This document shows, piece by piece, positions 21,916 through 31,762 of a stretch of 64,000 nucleotides of DNA. Below the pieces are notes generated by a model. The model was not told the DNA's origin and did not search any database. It saw only the letters and a program-made list of their open reading frames with translations. The stretch comes from Fulvia fulva. Taxonomy: Eukaryota > Ascomycota > Dothideomycetes > Mycosphaerellales > Mycosphaerellaceae. Each line of letters begins with the position of its first letter. Position 1 is the first letter of the stretch. The DNA lies in the NCBI RefSeq assembly GCF_020509005.1, contig NC_063021.1:1116001-1180000 (forward strand), in the 5' to 3' direction. Both the position numbers and the translations under genes were made by a program.

Positions 21916-22785
21916 GGTGGTGTTATTGGAAGTCATGACGGCGTTTTGGATCAACGACTCTCGTACATGCTAGCGATACAGACGCGTTGGATGGGAAGGA
22001 ACTGCATTTCGTATTGATCATTGTGGCCTTGTCCCATGCTTCGTTCAGCTCTTCACTTTCTCAAACATGGATGCTGGAGCTGTGCTCTTGAGTTCATTCC
22101 GAACGAAGCATGTTTCGCAGATACCAAACGAGCCATGAGACTTCATGACTGCAGTAGCACGACGATCCGAAATACTGCTGCGCACGTGTGTGGCGATCAT
22201 GTAACAAGCTGAGCAGATATCAAGCATGGACCGGCTTTCGCCGATGCAATTGGCCTTGCTTGGCTGCTCCACTCAGCCAGGGTCGTTGCTTCTTCACCAC
22301 CTTGGCTCGTCTTGACTCCTTCCTCGTCCGTACGCCCTCCGCACCTCTATCACTTGGCCTGCAGTATACCGTCACTTTCTGGTGCAACCTCCTATGCGGC
22401 AATCAATGCTGTGCCCAGCAAGTCCCTCTCTGACCCACGGCCCACGGTTGGTTGATCTTGCGGCAGACTATCTGCGAACCTATCAGCGAGAAGAAAGTAC
22501 GATGGCGAACTGCTTGGAACCTGCCTCTCTTGTGTCCACTGTCGCGTGCGATGTCGATCGTTCAGATGTCGTCGAATGGCAGGGCCGACCTGTGACGCGA
22601 GGAATCGTAGTATGCAGGTACGCTCGTGTTTGTGTCGGTGACGATGCTTTGGTAGGAAGGTGGTGAGGGTTGGTGGAGCATTCGCCTCAAACACAGCAGT
22701 ACCAATGGATGGAATAGAAGTAGGTGGCCTTTTCCCACCTTGATGGATCTGTGAGTTCTCGAACTGCTTCATCACTATTACCAAA
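21916..22785. other. Intergenic region, no supportable gene
   Basis: 870 bp between the BIR gene and the aminopeptidase gene, both transcribed rightward. Only short open frames without motifs are present. The last 100 bp should include the aminopeptidase 5' untranslated region. Confidence 0.45.
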
Positions 22786-24414
22786 ATGATCGGGTCTATC
22801 CTTTCCCTCGCGGCTTTGGCTGCTGCGCAAGAAGCCTACAACCCTCCATCTTACACTCCTCCATCTTACACACCACCGAGCTACACACCAGCGAAGGAGC
22901 CAGTGGACTCGAAAGCTCTCCAGGCGTCGATTCTGGAGAGTGCTCTTTCGCAAAAGGCTCATGAGCTCGAAGATGCCGCCTACAGCACACCTCAGAGAAA
23001 CAGAGTCTTCAGCTCCCCAGGCCACGAGAATACTCTGCAGTTCATTGAGGGATACCTCGAGACCGTGAGCGATTACTACGACTTCAGACGTCAGGAGTTC
23101 CAGGCTCTCTACAGTCAAGCTAGCGGCGAGTTCTCTGCTGATGGAACGGCATATGACCCCACGATCTACCAGTACTCTCCTAGCTCACCGGTCGAGGGAA
23201 TTACTGCGGCTCTTGTGCCGGTGGCGAACAATGGATGCAATGCTACCGACTACCCAGCTGAGGTTTCCGGAGCTATTGCCCTGATCTCGAGAGGTCTCTG
23301 TGACTTTGGTCTGAAGAGTGCTCTTGCTGGTGCGGCTGGCGCCGAGGGTGCCATCATCTACAACAACATCCCAGGTCCTGTCACTGGTGGTACCCTTGGC
23401 CCTCCACCACGTGCCGAGGGTGACTATATCCCAACTGCCGGAATAACTCAAGACAACGGCACCGCCTTGCTCGCTGCCATCAATGGTGGCCAGACTGTCG
23501 AGGGCGTGCTCCTGGTCGACAGCGTGATTGAGAACCGCACAACGTAAGCTTCCCTCCCAAACCAACCTCATCATGCACATGCTAACAGCCATCACAGCTA
23601 CAACATCATCGCCGACAGCAAGGGTGGCGACAAGAACAACGTCCTCGCCATTGGCGCCCACTCCGACTCCGTCTACGCCGGCCCAGGCATCAACGACGAC
23701 GGCTCCGGCACCATCGGAATCCTCGAGACCGCCATCCAGCTCGCCAAATACACCACCACCAACGCCGTCCGCTTCTGCTTCTGGAGCGCCGAAGAGTTCG
23801 GTCTGCTTGGTTCAGAGTACTACGCCAGCCAGATCAACGGCACAGAAGAGGCAGAGAAGATCAGACTGTACCTAAACTTCGACATGATTGCCTCGCCCAA
23901 CTACGTCTACGCCCTTTACGATGGAGATGGTTCCGCTTTTAACATCACCGGCCCTCCAGGTTCCGGTGAGGCTGAGGCTTTCTTCGAGAATTGGTTTGAG
24001 GAGCAAGGTCTACCTACCAAGGAAACCGACTTCGACGGCCGCTCGGACTACGGCCCATTCCTCGACATTGGTGTCGCCGCTGGTGGTATCTTCACCGGTG
24101 CTGAGGAGGTCAAGACTGAAGAAGAGGCTGCTGTCTTTGGTGGTGAGGCGGGTGTTGCGTACGATGTCAATTACCACCAGGCTGGAGACAACTACACGAA
24201 CCTGAACTTCGAGGCGTTCTTGGTCAACACCAAGGCGATTGCTGCCGCTACCGCGTTCTACACCACGAGCTTCGATAGCTTGCCACCGAGGAATGCGACG
24301 ATTGAGGGTAGGAAGAGGAGGAGTGTCAGCCGTCACCCGCACAAGAGGCAGAATAAGATGAGCCATTCGCATCATATGCATGATTGTGGAAGGTCGGAGA
24401 AGATTACACACTAA
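22786..24414 (+). CDS. Secreted M28 aminopeptidase (aminopeptidase Y-like) with PA domain
   Basis: Exons 22786-23543 and 23598-24414 with a 54-nt GTAAGC...CACAG intron; 524 aa. A signal peptide (MIGSILSLAALAAAQ) is followed by a triple PPSYT repeat and a propeptide-like region. A PA domain (about 130-240) contains NNGCNATDYPAEVSGAIALI. The M28 catalytic domain starts after the intron. Its zinc ligands and catalytic Glu are visible in AIGAHSDSV, GINDDGSG, WSAEEFGLLGSEYY, LNFDMIASPN and YHQAGD. The basic, His-rich C-terminal tail (RKRRSVSRHPHKRQ, SHSHHMHDC) is atypical and could be cleaved or bind metal. The enzyme removes N-terminal residues from peptides in the vacuole or outside the cell; the signal peptide fits either. 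Confidence 0.92.
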
Positions 24415-24519
24415 AGAGGTGTAAGGGTGTGAGTTTCGAGAGGGAGGGAAAGGTCAACAGTAGAGCAGAGGACCTAAGTCTATATCGACAGTGGCATGAA
24501 TGAAGATCACGATCATGAA

Positions 24520-24593
24520 GTATGATCAAAGAAGTCAGAAAGCATGTTTCCAGATCAAATTCCCAAACCCACGGGGTATGACCAAAGAAGTCA
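24520..24593. repeat. Short direct repeat in the 3' flank of the aminopeptidase gene
   Basis: GTATGATCAAAGAAGTCA at 24520-24537 recurs as GTATGACCAAAGAAGTCA at 24576-24593 (17 of 18 identical, 56 bp apart). A CCAGATC motif also recurs after each copy. This looks like a small local tandem duplication in the spacer between two convergent genes. Confidence 0.6.
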
Positions 24594-24654
24594 TGAGAAT
24601 AAATTCCCCCTTCCAGATCCCTCCGTCAACACCATTTTTCTCGAAATCGCCCAC

Positions 24655-26658
24655 TTAGATATCACGCACATCCCTCAATGGATTGTTCGCAAAGTACACC
24701 AGCCCATGCATTGACCTCCTCCGCACCTGGTTCATAATCCTCGCACTCAAAGGCCGCGGCCTGTTCGCACTCGTAGGTCGCCTCGCGGGTACTCTCCTAA
24801 CCTTCGTCGACGGCAGCTGCGAGCCCAGCAGTAACTTCGAAATCGGCGTCTCCTTGGCGAGATAAATGACCCACCTCCCCTTTCCGTACTCCTCGGCTTG
24901 CTCCTTCTGCGTTTGAGCAATACCGATGTACTGGAAGTGATTGTTTGTGAAGGCTTCGTAGATGCGGTAGAGATAGCAATCACAGCCAGACCGGAGGTGG
25001 TCAGGCGGGAAATGGCCCTGCTGGATGAGAGTCATGTGTTGCAGCGCTTTCTCGCGGAGCGTGTGGCCTTGGTCGAGCCACATGTTGCAGAGGCAGAGGA
25101 TTCCGTGGTTGGGAGGGGAGGTGATGCGGATGTTGCCGTTTCGCTTTGAGGTGGTTATGGTGGTGAGTTGGGAGTTTGCGCGCCATTTGGTGGTTGGTGT
25201 GGAGTCGAAGGCGGCGTCTAGGGAGGTTGCGTGGATTTGAGCATCGGATTGGAGGTCGTCGTGAAGCGAGATGGGTTGCATGGGAGGGATTGGGTTGGGT
25301 GGGCGATCCTGGGCACGGGCCATTTCGCTTTCTGCTTCGAGCCATCTTTGGTGTTTGAGTCTGCGGGCCACGTGTATTTCGTGCAGTAGTTTGTCTTTCT
25401 CCGCTTCGAACTCGAGGGCACGTGCTTTGGCTTGTAGCTTTGCATGTGCCGTGGCTTGTCCCTGTGCTTCCGCTTGTGCTCGAGTCTTCTCGCAGGGCTT
25501 CGCATGTGGATGACGGTGAATGCTCAGAGATTGCTTGAGCTTCAGGGTCAGCGCCTTGGACTTCAATCGACAGATCGAGGGATTCCGGTCTGGCTCACGT
25601 CCTTGCGCTTGGTGTTTCCGAAAACTCTTCACCTTCGCGAGCAAAGCTGTCTTCACGCTCGTGCCTTGCTCGAAGAAGGATTGTGGTTGATCATGTTTTG
25701 CCGAAAGCGCTTCGGCAGCCGCATGATCGATCTGCTTCGCCGTGGCCACAGGATTCTCAGCTGCCCGTGCGAGGTCGAGGGTCTCCTGCTGAGCCTCGTG
25801 CACGGCAGAGATAGCCGAGCCAGGCGTATGATTGATTCTTTTCGATGCGAGAAGCGCGTCGAAGAGTGCTTCAGCACCACGTGCTTTGCTCTTTCCAGAC
25901 CTACCTGCGCCCTGTGCGAAGTCCCTACAAAGTGGGTCTTTTGGAGCGTGTTTGGCATTGGTGTTCTGACGAGCCCGCCTGACTTGTCCCGCAGCACGAC
26001 CCTCAATGCCAAAGTCCGCAGGCGGTGGTGGTGACCTAAAACGTTCGATAGCTTCTTGCTGATTCTGGTCCAGCACAGTGCGAACGACAGGGGCCTCCTC
26101 CAATCCTGGAGTCGTGTATTGAAAGCCAAGGTTCTTGTTTTGCGAGTATGCCCGTTCGCTCTGCAAATGCTTGCCGAAAATGTCGTACTTCGGTTCCTCC
26201 TTGGTGCAGTATCTCTCGAGTAGCTTCGGTAGATTACTGACTCCTCGGCGCCTCTCGACCTTCCGCCGCTTACTATTCTTCCTCGGGATTTCAGGAGGCA
26301 ATAAAGCCACGCTCTCCTGCTCTCGAGATGGTCGGCCTGAAGTTTCATCTTCATCTTCCTCTCCTTCTACATCGAACCACCCATGCTCAGCGATCGCTGA
26401 GATCGTGTCGTGCTTGTTGCCCCACATCTCAACATGTCTCGCAATATCATCGAGAGATCCCATCCTGCTCAATCGGGTGGCGTGTCGCTGTTTCTGTCGA
26501 AGGCCAGTCACTGACTGGGATCTGCGCAAGACATTGGTCTGGACCTGCCATTCGCCGCTGTCGAAGGATCGGATCATGGTAGTTGTCGTGTCGAAAAGAT
26601 AGGTATGGAGCAAGGATGTGGTTCTTGGTGGGACGAGGTTTGGATCTATCAGCGACAT
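24655..26658 (-). CDS. Hypothetical protein, 667 aa, charged with coiled-coil region
   Basis: A single uninterrupted exon. I do not recognise the family. The N-terminal third includes SLDDIARHVEMWGNKHDTI and a basic cluster NSKRRKVERRR that could be a nuclear localisation signal. The centre is rich in Ala, Gln, Lys and Glu with a predicted coiled coil (about 375-445). The C-terminal 170 residues look folded, with several Cys and aromatic residues (GILCLCNMWLDQGHTL, GCDCYLYRIYEAFTNNHFQY, GKGRWVIYLAKE), and then a basic tail. No signal peptide or membrane segment is seen. The length and continuous frame make a real gene very likely. Confidence 0.75.
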   Translation of the reverse strand: MSLIDPNLVPPRTTSLLHTYLFDTTTTMIRSFDSGEWQVQTNVLRRSQSVTGLRQKQRHATRLSRMGSLDDIARHVEMWGNKHDTISAIAEHGWFDVEGEEDEDETSGRPSREQESVALLPPEIPRKNSKRRKVERRRGVSNLPKLLERYCTKEEPKYDIFGKHLQSERAYSQNKNLGFQYTTPGLEEAPVVRTVLDQNQQEAIERFRSPPPPADFGIEGRAAGQVRRARQNTNAKHAPKDPLCRDFAQGAGRSGKSKARGAEALFDALLASKRINHTPGSAISAVHEAQQETLDLARAAENPVATAKQIDHAAAEALSAKHDQPQSFFEQGTSVKTALLAKVKSFRKHQAQGREPDRNPSICRLKSKALTLKLKQSLSIHRHPHAKPCEKTRAQAEAQGQATAHAKLQAKARALEFEAEKDKLLHEIHVARRLKHQRWLEAESEMARAQDRPPNPIPPMQPISLHDDLQSDAQIHATSLDAAFDSTPTTKWRANSQLTTITTSKRNGNIRITSPPNHGILCLCNMWLDQGHTLREKALQHMTLIQQGHFPPDHLRSGCDCYLYRIYEAFTNNHFQYIGIAQTQKEQAEEYGKGRWVIYLAKETPISKLLLGSQLPSTKVRRVPARRPTSANRPRPLSARIMNQVRRRSMHGLVYFANNPLRDVRDI

Positions 26659-26958
26659 TGTTGCGGTCGCTGAGGTAGTCTAGTTGCCGGTCCGTGATGC
26701 TGCGTAGTAGATGAGGTCCTCATAAGGAAGGAGCGCGTCGGCCGGGCTTAAGAGACTAGCTCACTTGTAACCGTCACATGAGTAGTATTCATGCCACCAG
26801 CTGTGAACGACAGTCAGCTGTGCGCGTCTGTAGGCAATAGAAGCCACGGGTCCATGTGCAGGTGCGCTGGACGGAAGCCAGTGAACGACCCATTGTGACT
26901 CGGCAGATGATCGACCTTGAAGTCCCGTTTGAACTTCAATCGCATTCCCTATGCATCT
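26659..26958. other. Intergenic spacer
   Basis: 300 bp between two leftward genes: the 667-aa hypothetical starts at its left end and the 2EXR-like gene stops at its right end. No element is recognised. It should include the promoter of the 667-aa gene. Confidence 0.45.
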
Positions 26959-27978
26959 TCATCCAGACATCGAATGCCAATGGAGGCGATTCCGGTGGAA
27001 AGCGACCCACACATCAGTGTCGTGTTGCAATTCCGTCAAATCGAACTTCTGGGCAATGAAATGTCTTCGGGTCAGGTCTCTAGAGCCATAAGTTGTCACT
27101 CCAAGAGTACTCGGCGCCTCCTGAAAGACCTGGCGGACGATGCGTAAGACGCCAAGCTTCATGTTGCGATCTAGAGCTTCAGCGCTCATGCAATGGGGTA
27201 CAACGTGTCGCATTGACGATAGTGCGTCCTGTGCGAGTTGCATATATGTCTCGATCAAACTGTCATCCTTGGAGTAATCAGTCACTACACTAAACATGTA
27301 ATTGCCAAAGGTGATTCTCGCTAGATGGTTCCACTGATGAGATGCCAAGTCCGAGCTTTGGGAGTAGACCTGCACTCTGCACATGTTTTTTGACCACATT
27401 TCAACATCGAATAGGACCCGCTTGTGTTGTCGGCTGGACGGCGTGTCATGAACAGTGGTCCAGTGGATGGAGGACTCCCAGTGTGTATGCATGATTTGAG
27501 GAGTCTCCCAGAACTTTCGGGTGCGATCAGGGGACTGCCAGTAGTCCTTGTGATTCCCACGCTGGACATTCTTGGTTTCGCGGCGAATCTGCTGACAGAC
27601 CTCAGAAAGATGAGGAGGTAGCATTCTATACTGCTTTGGAGTACCGTTCAGGGTAGCGGTGGCGATGGTGACCTGAAAGCTGTGTTCATAGATCATGTCA
27701 CGTAGTTCTTGTGGAAGAGTGAGCAGAGTGGGGGCGTTGTCCCTGCGACACGGTTCGGGTTCTAGAGGAGGAAGTGTGTCACATGACGGCGCATGTTCGC
27801 TTGTAGGCGGGAGACCGTCTTCCAGCGAAGGTTGCCTGGTACGATTGATGATCCTCTTGACGAAAGCCTTGATTTTCCTGCGCCATCTAGCTACACGACT
27901 GTCGCTGAAGCATCGTGTGAAATCCGTGTGTCCAGTCGAGGCCTTGCACCAGCTGCTTGATGCCAATAGGGCGCGCAT
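26959..27978 (-). CDS. 2EXR/F-box-like hypothetical protein, 339 aa
   Basis: A single exon. After a basic N-terminus (ARWRRKIKAFVKRIINR) and a Pro-rich spacer, the sequence TLLTLPQELRDMIYEHSF marks the start of the domain common to fungal proteins annotated as 2EXR or F-box-like. The motif LSEVCQQIRRET follows at the expected distance. The rest (about 150-339) is mixed alpha/beta without a motif I can name. Proteins of this class are numerous in Dothideomycetes and mostly uncharacterised. A role with Skp1/cullin is possible but not shown. Unlike the 9068-9833 gene, it has no intron. Confidence 0.7.
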   Translation of the reverse strand: MRALLASSSWCKASTGHTDFTRCFSDSRVARWRRKIKAFVKRIINRTRQPSLEDGLPPTSEHAPSCDTLPPLEPEPCRRDNAPTLLTLPQELRDMIYEHSFQVTIATATLNGTPKQYRMLPPHLSEVCQQIRRETKNVQRGNHKDYWQSPDRTRKFWETPQIMHTHWESSIHWTTVHDTPSSRQHKRVLFDVEMWSKNMCRVQVYSQSSDLASHQWNHLARITFGNYMFSVVTDYSKDDSLIETYMQLAQDALSSMRHVVPHCMSAEALDRNMKLGVLRIVRQVFQEAPSTLGVTTYGSRDLTRRHFIAQKFDLTELQHDTDVWVAFHRNRLHWHSMSG

Positions 27979-28171
27979 CGCGATCCTTGCAAGCTGAGTC
28001 GAAGTGCTGTCGTGGTCGAAAACTTGATCTGCTTGTATGTCGGTAGAGGTGCGATGTAGTAACGAGCCAACATGCAGAGACTATGTGCAGTCTCCGAACC
28101 AGAACTCAGTCTGACCAGGTGGCTCTTTACCGTCATGTCTCATTGGCAGCGTGTTTCCTTCCAAACATGCT

Positions 28172-28792
28172 TCAGGCCGCAGCCATTCGCTTCCTCTCCA
28201 AAATCTCTTGCCTCAGGCGCTCTGCCGCTGCCTGGGTTTCGATCATCCTGCCCACGCCAGTACGCCATCCCTCTTCCAAGCCCTGCATCTCGCCTGCTAT
28301 GTTCCCTTGTTCAGCCCGCCTGGCTTGCTCAACCTCCTCCAAGTCCAGCTTCGCCTGCGCCAACTCCTTCTCCAATGCCCTCAACTCGTCCTCCAGCTGA
28401 CTATTGCCGATAAGCCACGCGTTCTTGCCGTAAGTCTCCAGCAGACCCAGGTTGACGTCCCTGCTGCGAAGGTACTCGGCACTCACGTATGCCTTCTGCA
28501 GAGTTGTCTTCCAGGCTTCGGTGTCGCCTTTGGTAGGTGGGTCGAGGAGTTCGTAGCGTGAGAGATCGAGGCCGCCTTCCTTTGGCTTACCACCGGCAAT
28601 GCGCGCGTGCTCTGCCTCTATGACTTCCGAGAACTTTGACTCGCGCTGCGCTGGAATTGCTGGGTGCAGTTGCGATGCGCTGTCGGGGTCGATCTCGCCC
28701 TGAACCAAAGCATTGGCAGCGGCGATGGCTCCTGGTGACGGCTGTGCATCGATGTATGGTAGCGCATCTGCTGCGCTCTGCATGAGCGGCAT
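28172..28792 (-). CDS. Pre-mRNA-splicing factor SPF27/BCAS2 homologue
   Basis: A single exon of 206 aa. The N-terminus has the family signature DALPYIDAQPSPGAIAAANA. Next come the middle block SKFSEVIEAEHARIA, the conserved LDLSRYELLDPP and the helix AWKTTLQKAYVSAEYLRSRD. A long C-terminal coiled coil (about 125-200, NSQLEDELRALEKELAQAK) follows. SPF27 (BCAS2, fission yeast Cwf7) is a core subunit of the Prp19/NineTeen complex that activates the spliceosome. Length and motif order match the family. The gene is divergent with the ceramidase gene, with 334 bp between start codons. Confidence 0.88.
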   Translation of the reverse strand: MPLMQSAADALPYIDAQPSPGAIAAANALVQGEIDPDSASQLHPAIPAQRESKFSEVIEAEHARIAGGKPKEGGLDLSRYELLDPPTKGDTEAWKTTLQKAYVSAEYLRSRDVNLGLLETYGKNAWLIGNSQLEDELRALEKELAQAKLDLEEVEQARRAEQGNIAGEMQGLEEGWRTGVGRMIETQAAAERLRQEILERKRMAAA

Positions 28793-29126
28793 CTTTGCTG
28801 TCTGTCTTGCTTCCCATGCCGGCTCCAGCAGTTTGAGAAGTGACCTGCAATGGAGGTGACAGAGCGGAGTGTGCCCCGATAAACACCCGCTGCGCAGATC
28901 TCAGCACCAACACATGACGGCCATCATTCACAATGTACTGAACCTTGCACGCGATTTCTACCAACCCGTCGCTCGCCTTCACCGATAGGACAGTACACCC
29001 TCCCATACATTGTTGAACACGTGCTGCTGGCTGGCCAGCCACCAACCGACTAACGGGCAACAACGACCAACGAGCCATGTTCGTACAAAACAACTGCACT
29101 TAACTTGACCTATCTTCTTTACCACC
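28793..29126. promoter_or_regulatory. Divergent promoter between SPF27 and ceramidase genes
   Basis: A 334-bp spacer between start codons pointing away from each other. The ceramidase ATG sits in a strong context (CACCATGGC). No TATA box or specific operator is evident. Confidence 0.5.
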
Positions 29127-31457
29127 ATGGCTCGCTCTCCATTGCCTATCATCGTCGCAGGTGCTCTCTGCTTTCTAGCACTATGCACCTTGAACATCCT
29201 TAACAAGCTCGACCTCGGACCGGATGTGGCCTATATCTGGAACACAGAGTCGTGGAAATATGCAACTTCTTTCTGGCAGGACCGAAAGCATGGCGATGAG
29301 TATCTTCTGGGTGTTGGCAAGGGCGATATCACTGGGCCTGTGGCTGAGATCAACTTCATGGGCTATGCCGACCCGGCACAATTAGGAACCGGCTTGAGGC
29401 AGCGACTGTACTCACGCGCATTCATCGTGGGAGACATTGAAGAAGCAAAGGATCGCTTCGTGTATCTTGTCCTCGACACCCAGTCTGGAGATACTGCGGT
29501 ACGGCACGGCATTCTTGAGGCCCTCAGTCAAATGGGCGACGAGTATGCCCTGTATGGGCAGCACAATGTTGCTGTAACTGGCACGCACTCGCATAGTGGT
29601 CCAGGTGCATGGTTGAACTATCTGCTGCCGCAAATCACGAGCAAGGGATTCAATAAGCCGTCTTATCAAGCCGTTGTGGATGGAGCTGTTGCCTCGATAC
29701 GGCAGGCTCACGAACGACGAGCGCCTGGCCACTTGAGCGTTGGCAACATCGACATACTGGATGCCAATATCAACAGAAGTCCTTGGGCATATCTTCAGAA
29801 TCCGTCTGATGAGCGAAGCAGATACGAGCACGATGTCGACAAGACACTGACGGCATTGCGCTTCACACGCACTGGATCATCTGGCGAAGAGGACATCGGT
29901 GTCCTTACATGGTTTGCAGTTCACGGGACGAGTATGCACGGCAACAACACCTTGGTCACTGGTGACAACAAGGGCGTGGCCGCTGTGCTGTTCGAGAAGT
30001 CCACGGGCGAATCCTCGTTCGTCGCAGGCTTCAGCCAAGCCAATGTAGGCGATACTTCACCCAATGTGCTTGGTGCTTTTTGCGAGTCTGGGGAGCAAGC
30101 TGGCGAGGGGTGTGACTTCAAGACCAGTCTATGCGGTAACAAGACTCAGCCATGTCATGCTCGCGGTCCGTTCTTTGGACGCAATGACGCCGGCACAGCA
30201 TCGAATTATGAGATTGGCAGTCGACAGTTCGAAGGCGCAAGGAAGCTGTTTGACGATCAGGCTGCCTTTACGCCAGTTCGCGGCAAGGTTGTGAGAAGCT
30301 TCCATCAATTCGTCGACATGAGCAATCACCACTTCTCGCTGCCTAACGGCACCCACGTCAGCACCTGTCCAGCAGCAATGGGTTTCTCATTCGCTGCAGG
30401 TACCTCTGATGGTCCTGGCGCCTTTGATTTCAAGCAAGGACAGCCTGGCGATCCTCATGCCAATCCTCTATGGAAGCTGGTGGGGAACAGAATCGCTAAA
30501 GCCAATGACACCCAAAAGGCTTGCCATCGTGAGAAGCCGATCTTGCTGGACGTTGGTGAAAGCAGCACACCCTATGACTGGACGCCAAACATTGTCGACC
30601 TGCAAGTTTTGCGTGTTGGTCAGATGTTCATCATTGTATCTCCAGGCGAAGCAACCACCATGGCAGGCCGAAGGTGGCGAGAGGCAGTGGGTGCATCAGC
30701 TGTGTCCACATTTGACGATGTTGATGCCGGCGGTAGCAAACCCATCGTAGTCCTGGGCGGACCAGCCAACACATATACGCACTACATCACCACGCCAGAG
30801 GAGTACTCAGTCCAACGCTACGAGGGAGCTTCAACTCTATACGGCCCGTGGACGCTGGATGCGTACATCAATTTGACCCTGAAATACCTTCCACGCCTCA
30901 GCACGTCAAGTAAGGACTGGCCACATTTTCCGACTGGACCAAATCCACCTATTCACACGAACAAGAGTCTGAGCTTCATCACGCCTGTTGTTGTCGATCG
31001 AGCAGGCTTCTTCAAGAACTTCGGTGATGTCATCACAAATGTTGATGAAGTACCTTACCATGCTGGGGACACTATTTCGGCGAGGTTTATCGGCGCCAAT
31101 CCGCGCAATGACTTCCGCTTAGGAAAGACATTCGCAGCCGTGGAAAAGGAGAACGAAGATTCCGCTAGCTGGGAGCAGGTCTGTAGCGATGAAGACTGGA
31201 GTCTTGTGTATGAATGGAAACGAACCTCGACTACGCTTGGTACGAGTGAGGTCACGATATCATGGGAAACGAAGTGGGAGACTGGTGCTTGGAGAGGGGA
31301 TGACTCGGAGGACTCCAGCGGAGTACATACTGACCTGTTGGTTAGAGACAGTCCCTTGAAGGGGAGGTACAGGCTACGATATTATGGCGACTACAAGTCT
31401 TTGGGAGGTGGCATTACGCCATTTGAGGGCACGAGTGGCGTCTTTACGATCGAGTAG
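29127..31457 (+). CDS. Neutral/alkaline ceramidase
   Basis: An uninterrupted exon of 776 aa. A hydrophobic N-terminal segment (residues 6-25) acts as signal peptide or anchor. The neutral ceramidase domain begins at YLLGVGKGDITGPVAEINFM. The zinc-binding region includes H154/H156 (VTGTHSHSGPG) and H266 (WFAVHGTSMHG). The nucleophile motif is NVGDTSPN, with Ser311 as catalytic residue. The C-terminal immunoglobulin-like domain ends in GGITPFEGTSGVFTI. The enzyme cleaves ceramide to sphingosine and a fatty acid in the secretory pathway, at the membrane or outside the cell. Length and all motifs fit the family, so it should be active. Confidence 0.94.
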   Translation: MARSPLPIIVAGALCFLALCTLNILNKLDLGPDVAYIWNTESWKYATSFWQDRKHGDEYLLGVGKGDITGPVAEINFMGYADPAQLGTGLRQRLYSRAFIVGDIEEAKDRFVYLVLDTQSGDTAVRHGILEALSQMGDEYALYGQHNVAVTGTHSHSGPGAWLNYLLPQITSKGFNKPSYQAVVDGAVASIRQAHERRAPGHLSVGNIDILDANINRSPWAYLQNPSDERSRYEHDVDKTLTALRFTRTGSSGEEDIGVLTWFAVHGTSMHGNNTLVTGDNKGVAAVLFEKSTGESSFVAGFSQANVGDTSPNVLGAFCESGEQAGEGCDFKTSLCGNKTQPCHARGPFFGRNDAGTASNYEIGSRQFEGARKLFDDQAAFTPVRGKVVRSFHQFVDMSNHHFSLPNGTHVSTCPAAMGFSFAAGTSDGPGAFDFKQGQPGDPHANPLWKLVGNRIAKANDTQKACHREKPILLDVGESSTPYDWTPNIVDLQVLRVGQMFIIVSPGEATTMAGRRWREAVGASAVSTFDDVDAGGSKPIVVLGGPANTYTHYITTPEEYSVQRYEGASTLYGPWTLDAYINLTLKYLPRLSTSSKDWPHFPTGPNPPIHTNKSLSFITPVVVDRAGFFKNFGDVITNVDEVPYHAGDTISARFIGANPRNDFRLGKTFAAVEKENEDSASWEQVCSDEDWSLVYEWKRTSTTLGTSEVTISWETKWETGAWRGDDSEDSSGVHTDLLVRDSPLKGRYRLRYYGDYKSLGGGITPFEGTSGVFTIE

Positions 31458-31762
31458 CTGGCGAGGATTGAAGTTCATGGATTCCACTACGACAGTATAT
31501 AGGACACAGAAAGAACTCTTCTTGACCCATAGGCGCCTTGCCAATGAACTCAGCCATGGCAGCCCGATCAGTTCTCCGAGGACAAAGACTCATCTGTTCG
31601 CGGTCATCCCTTTCCGGCGCCTACAAAAGATGACGACTCGCCTATACTCCACATCCATCACACAAAGGAACACAACAGCTGCATAACATCAACATCCATC
31701 CCAGCCAGCCATCGCTCTCGCCACATGAAACGAGCTTGAAATCCACCATCGAAACAACAGCC
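31458..31762. other. Intergenic spacer
   Basis: 305 bp between the ceramidase stop and the FG-repeat gene start, both rightward. It is rich in CA/CAT motifs near the end (CATCAACATCCATCC), typical of fungal 5' untranslated regions. No other feature. Confidence 0.45.

Noticed and set aside
28979..29206. Minus-strand frame overlapping the ceramidase start
   Set aside because: Overlaps a well-supported gene start and shows no motif.
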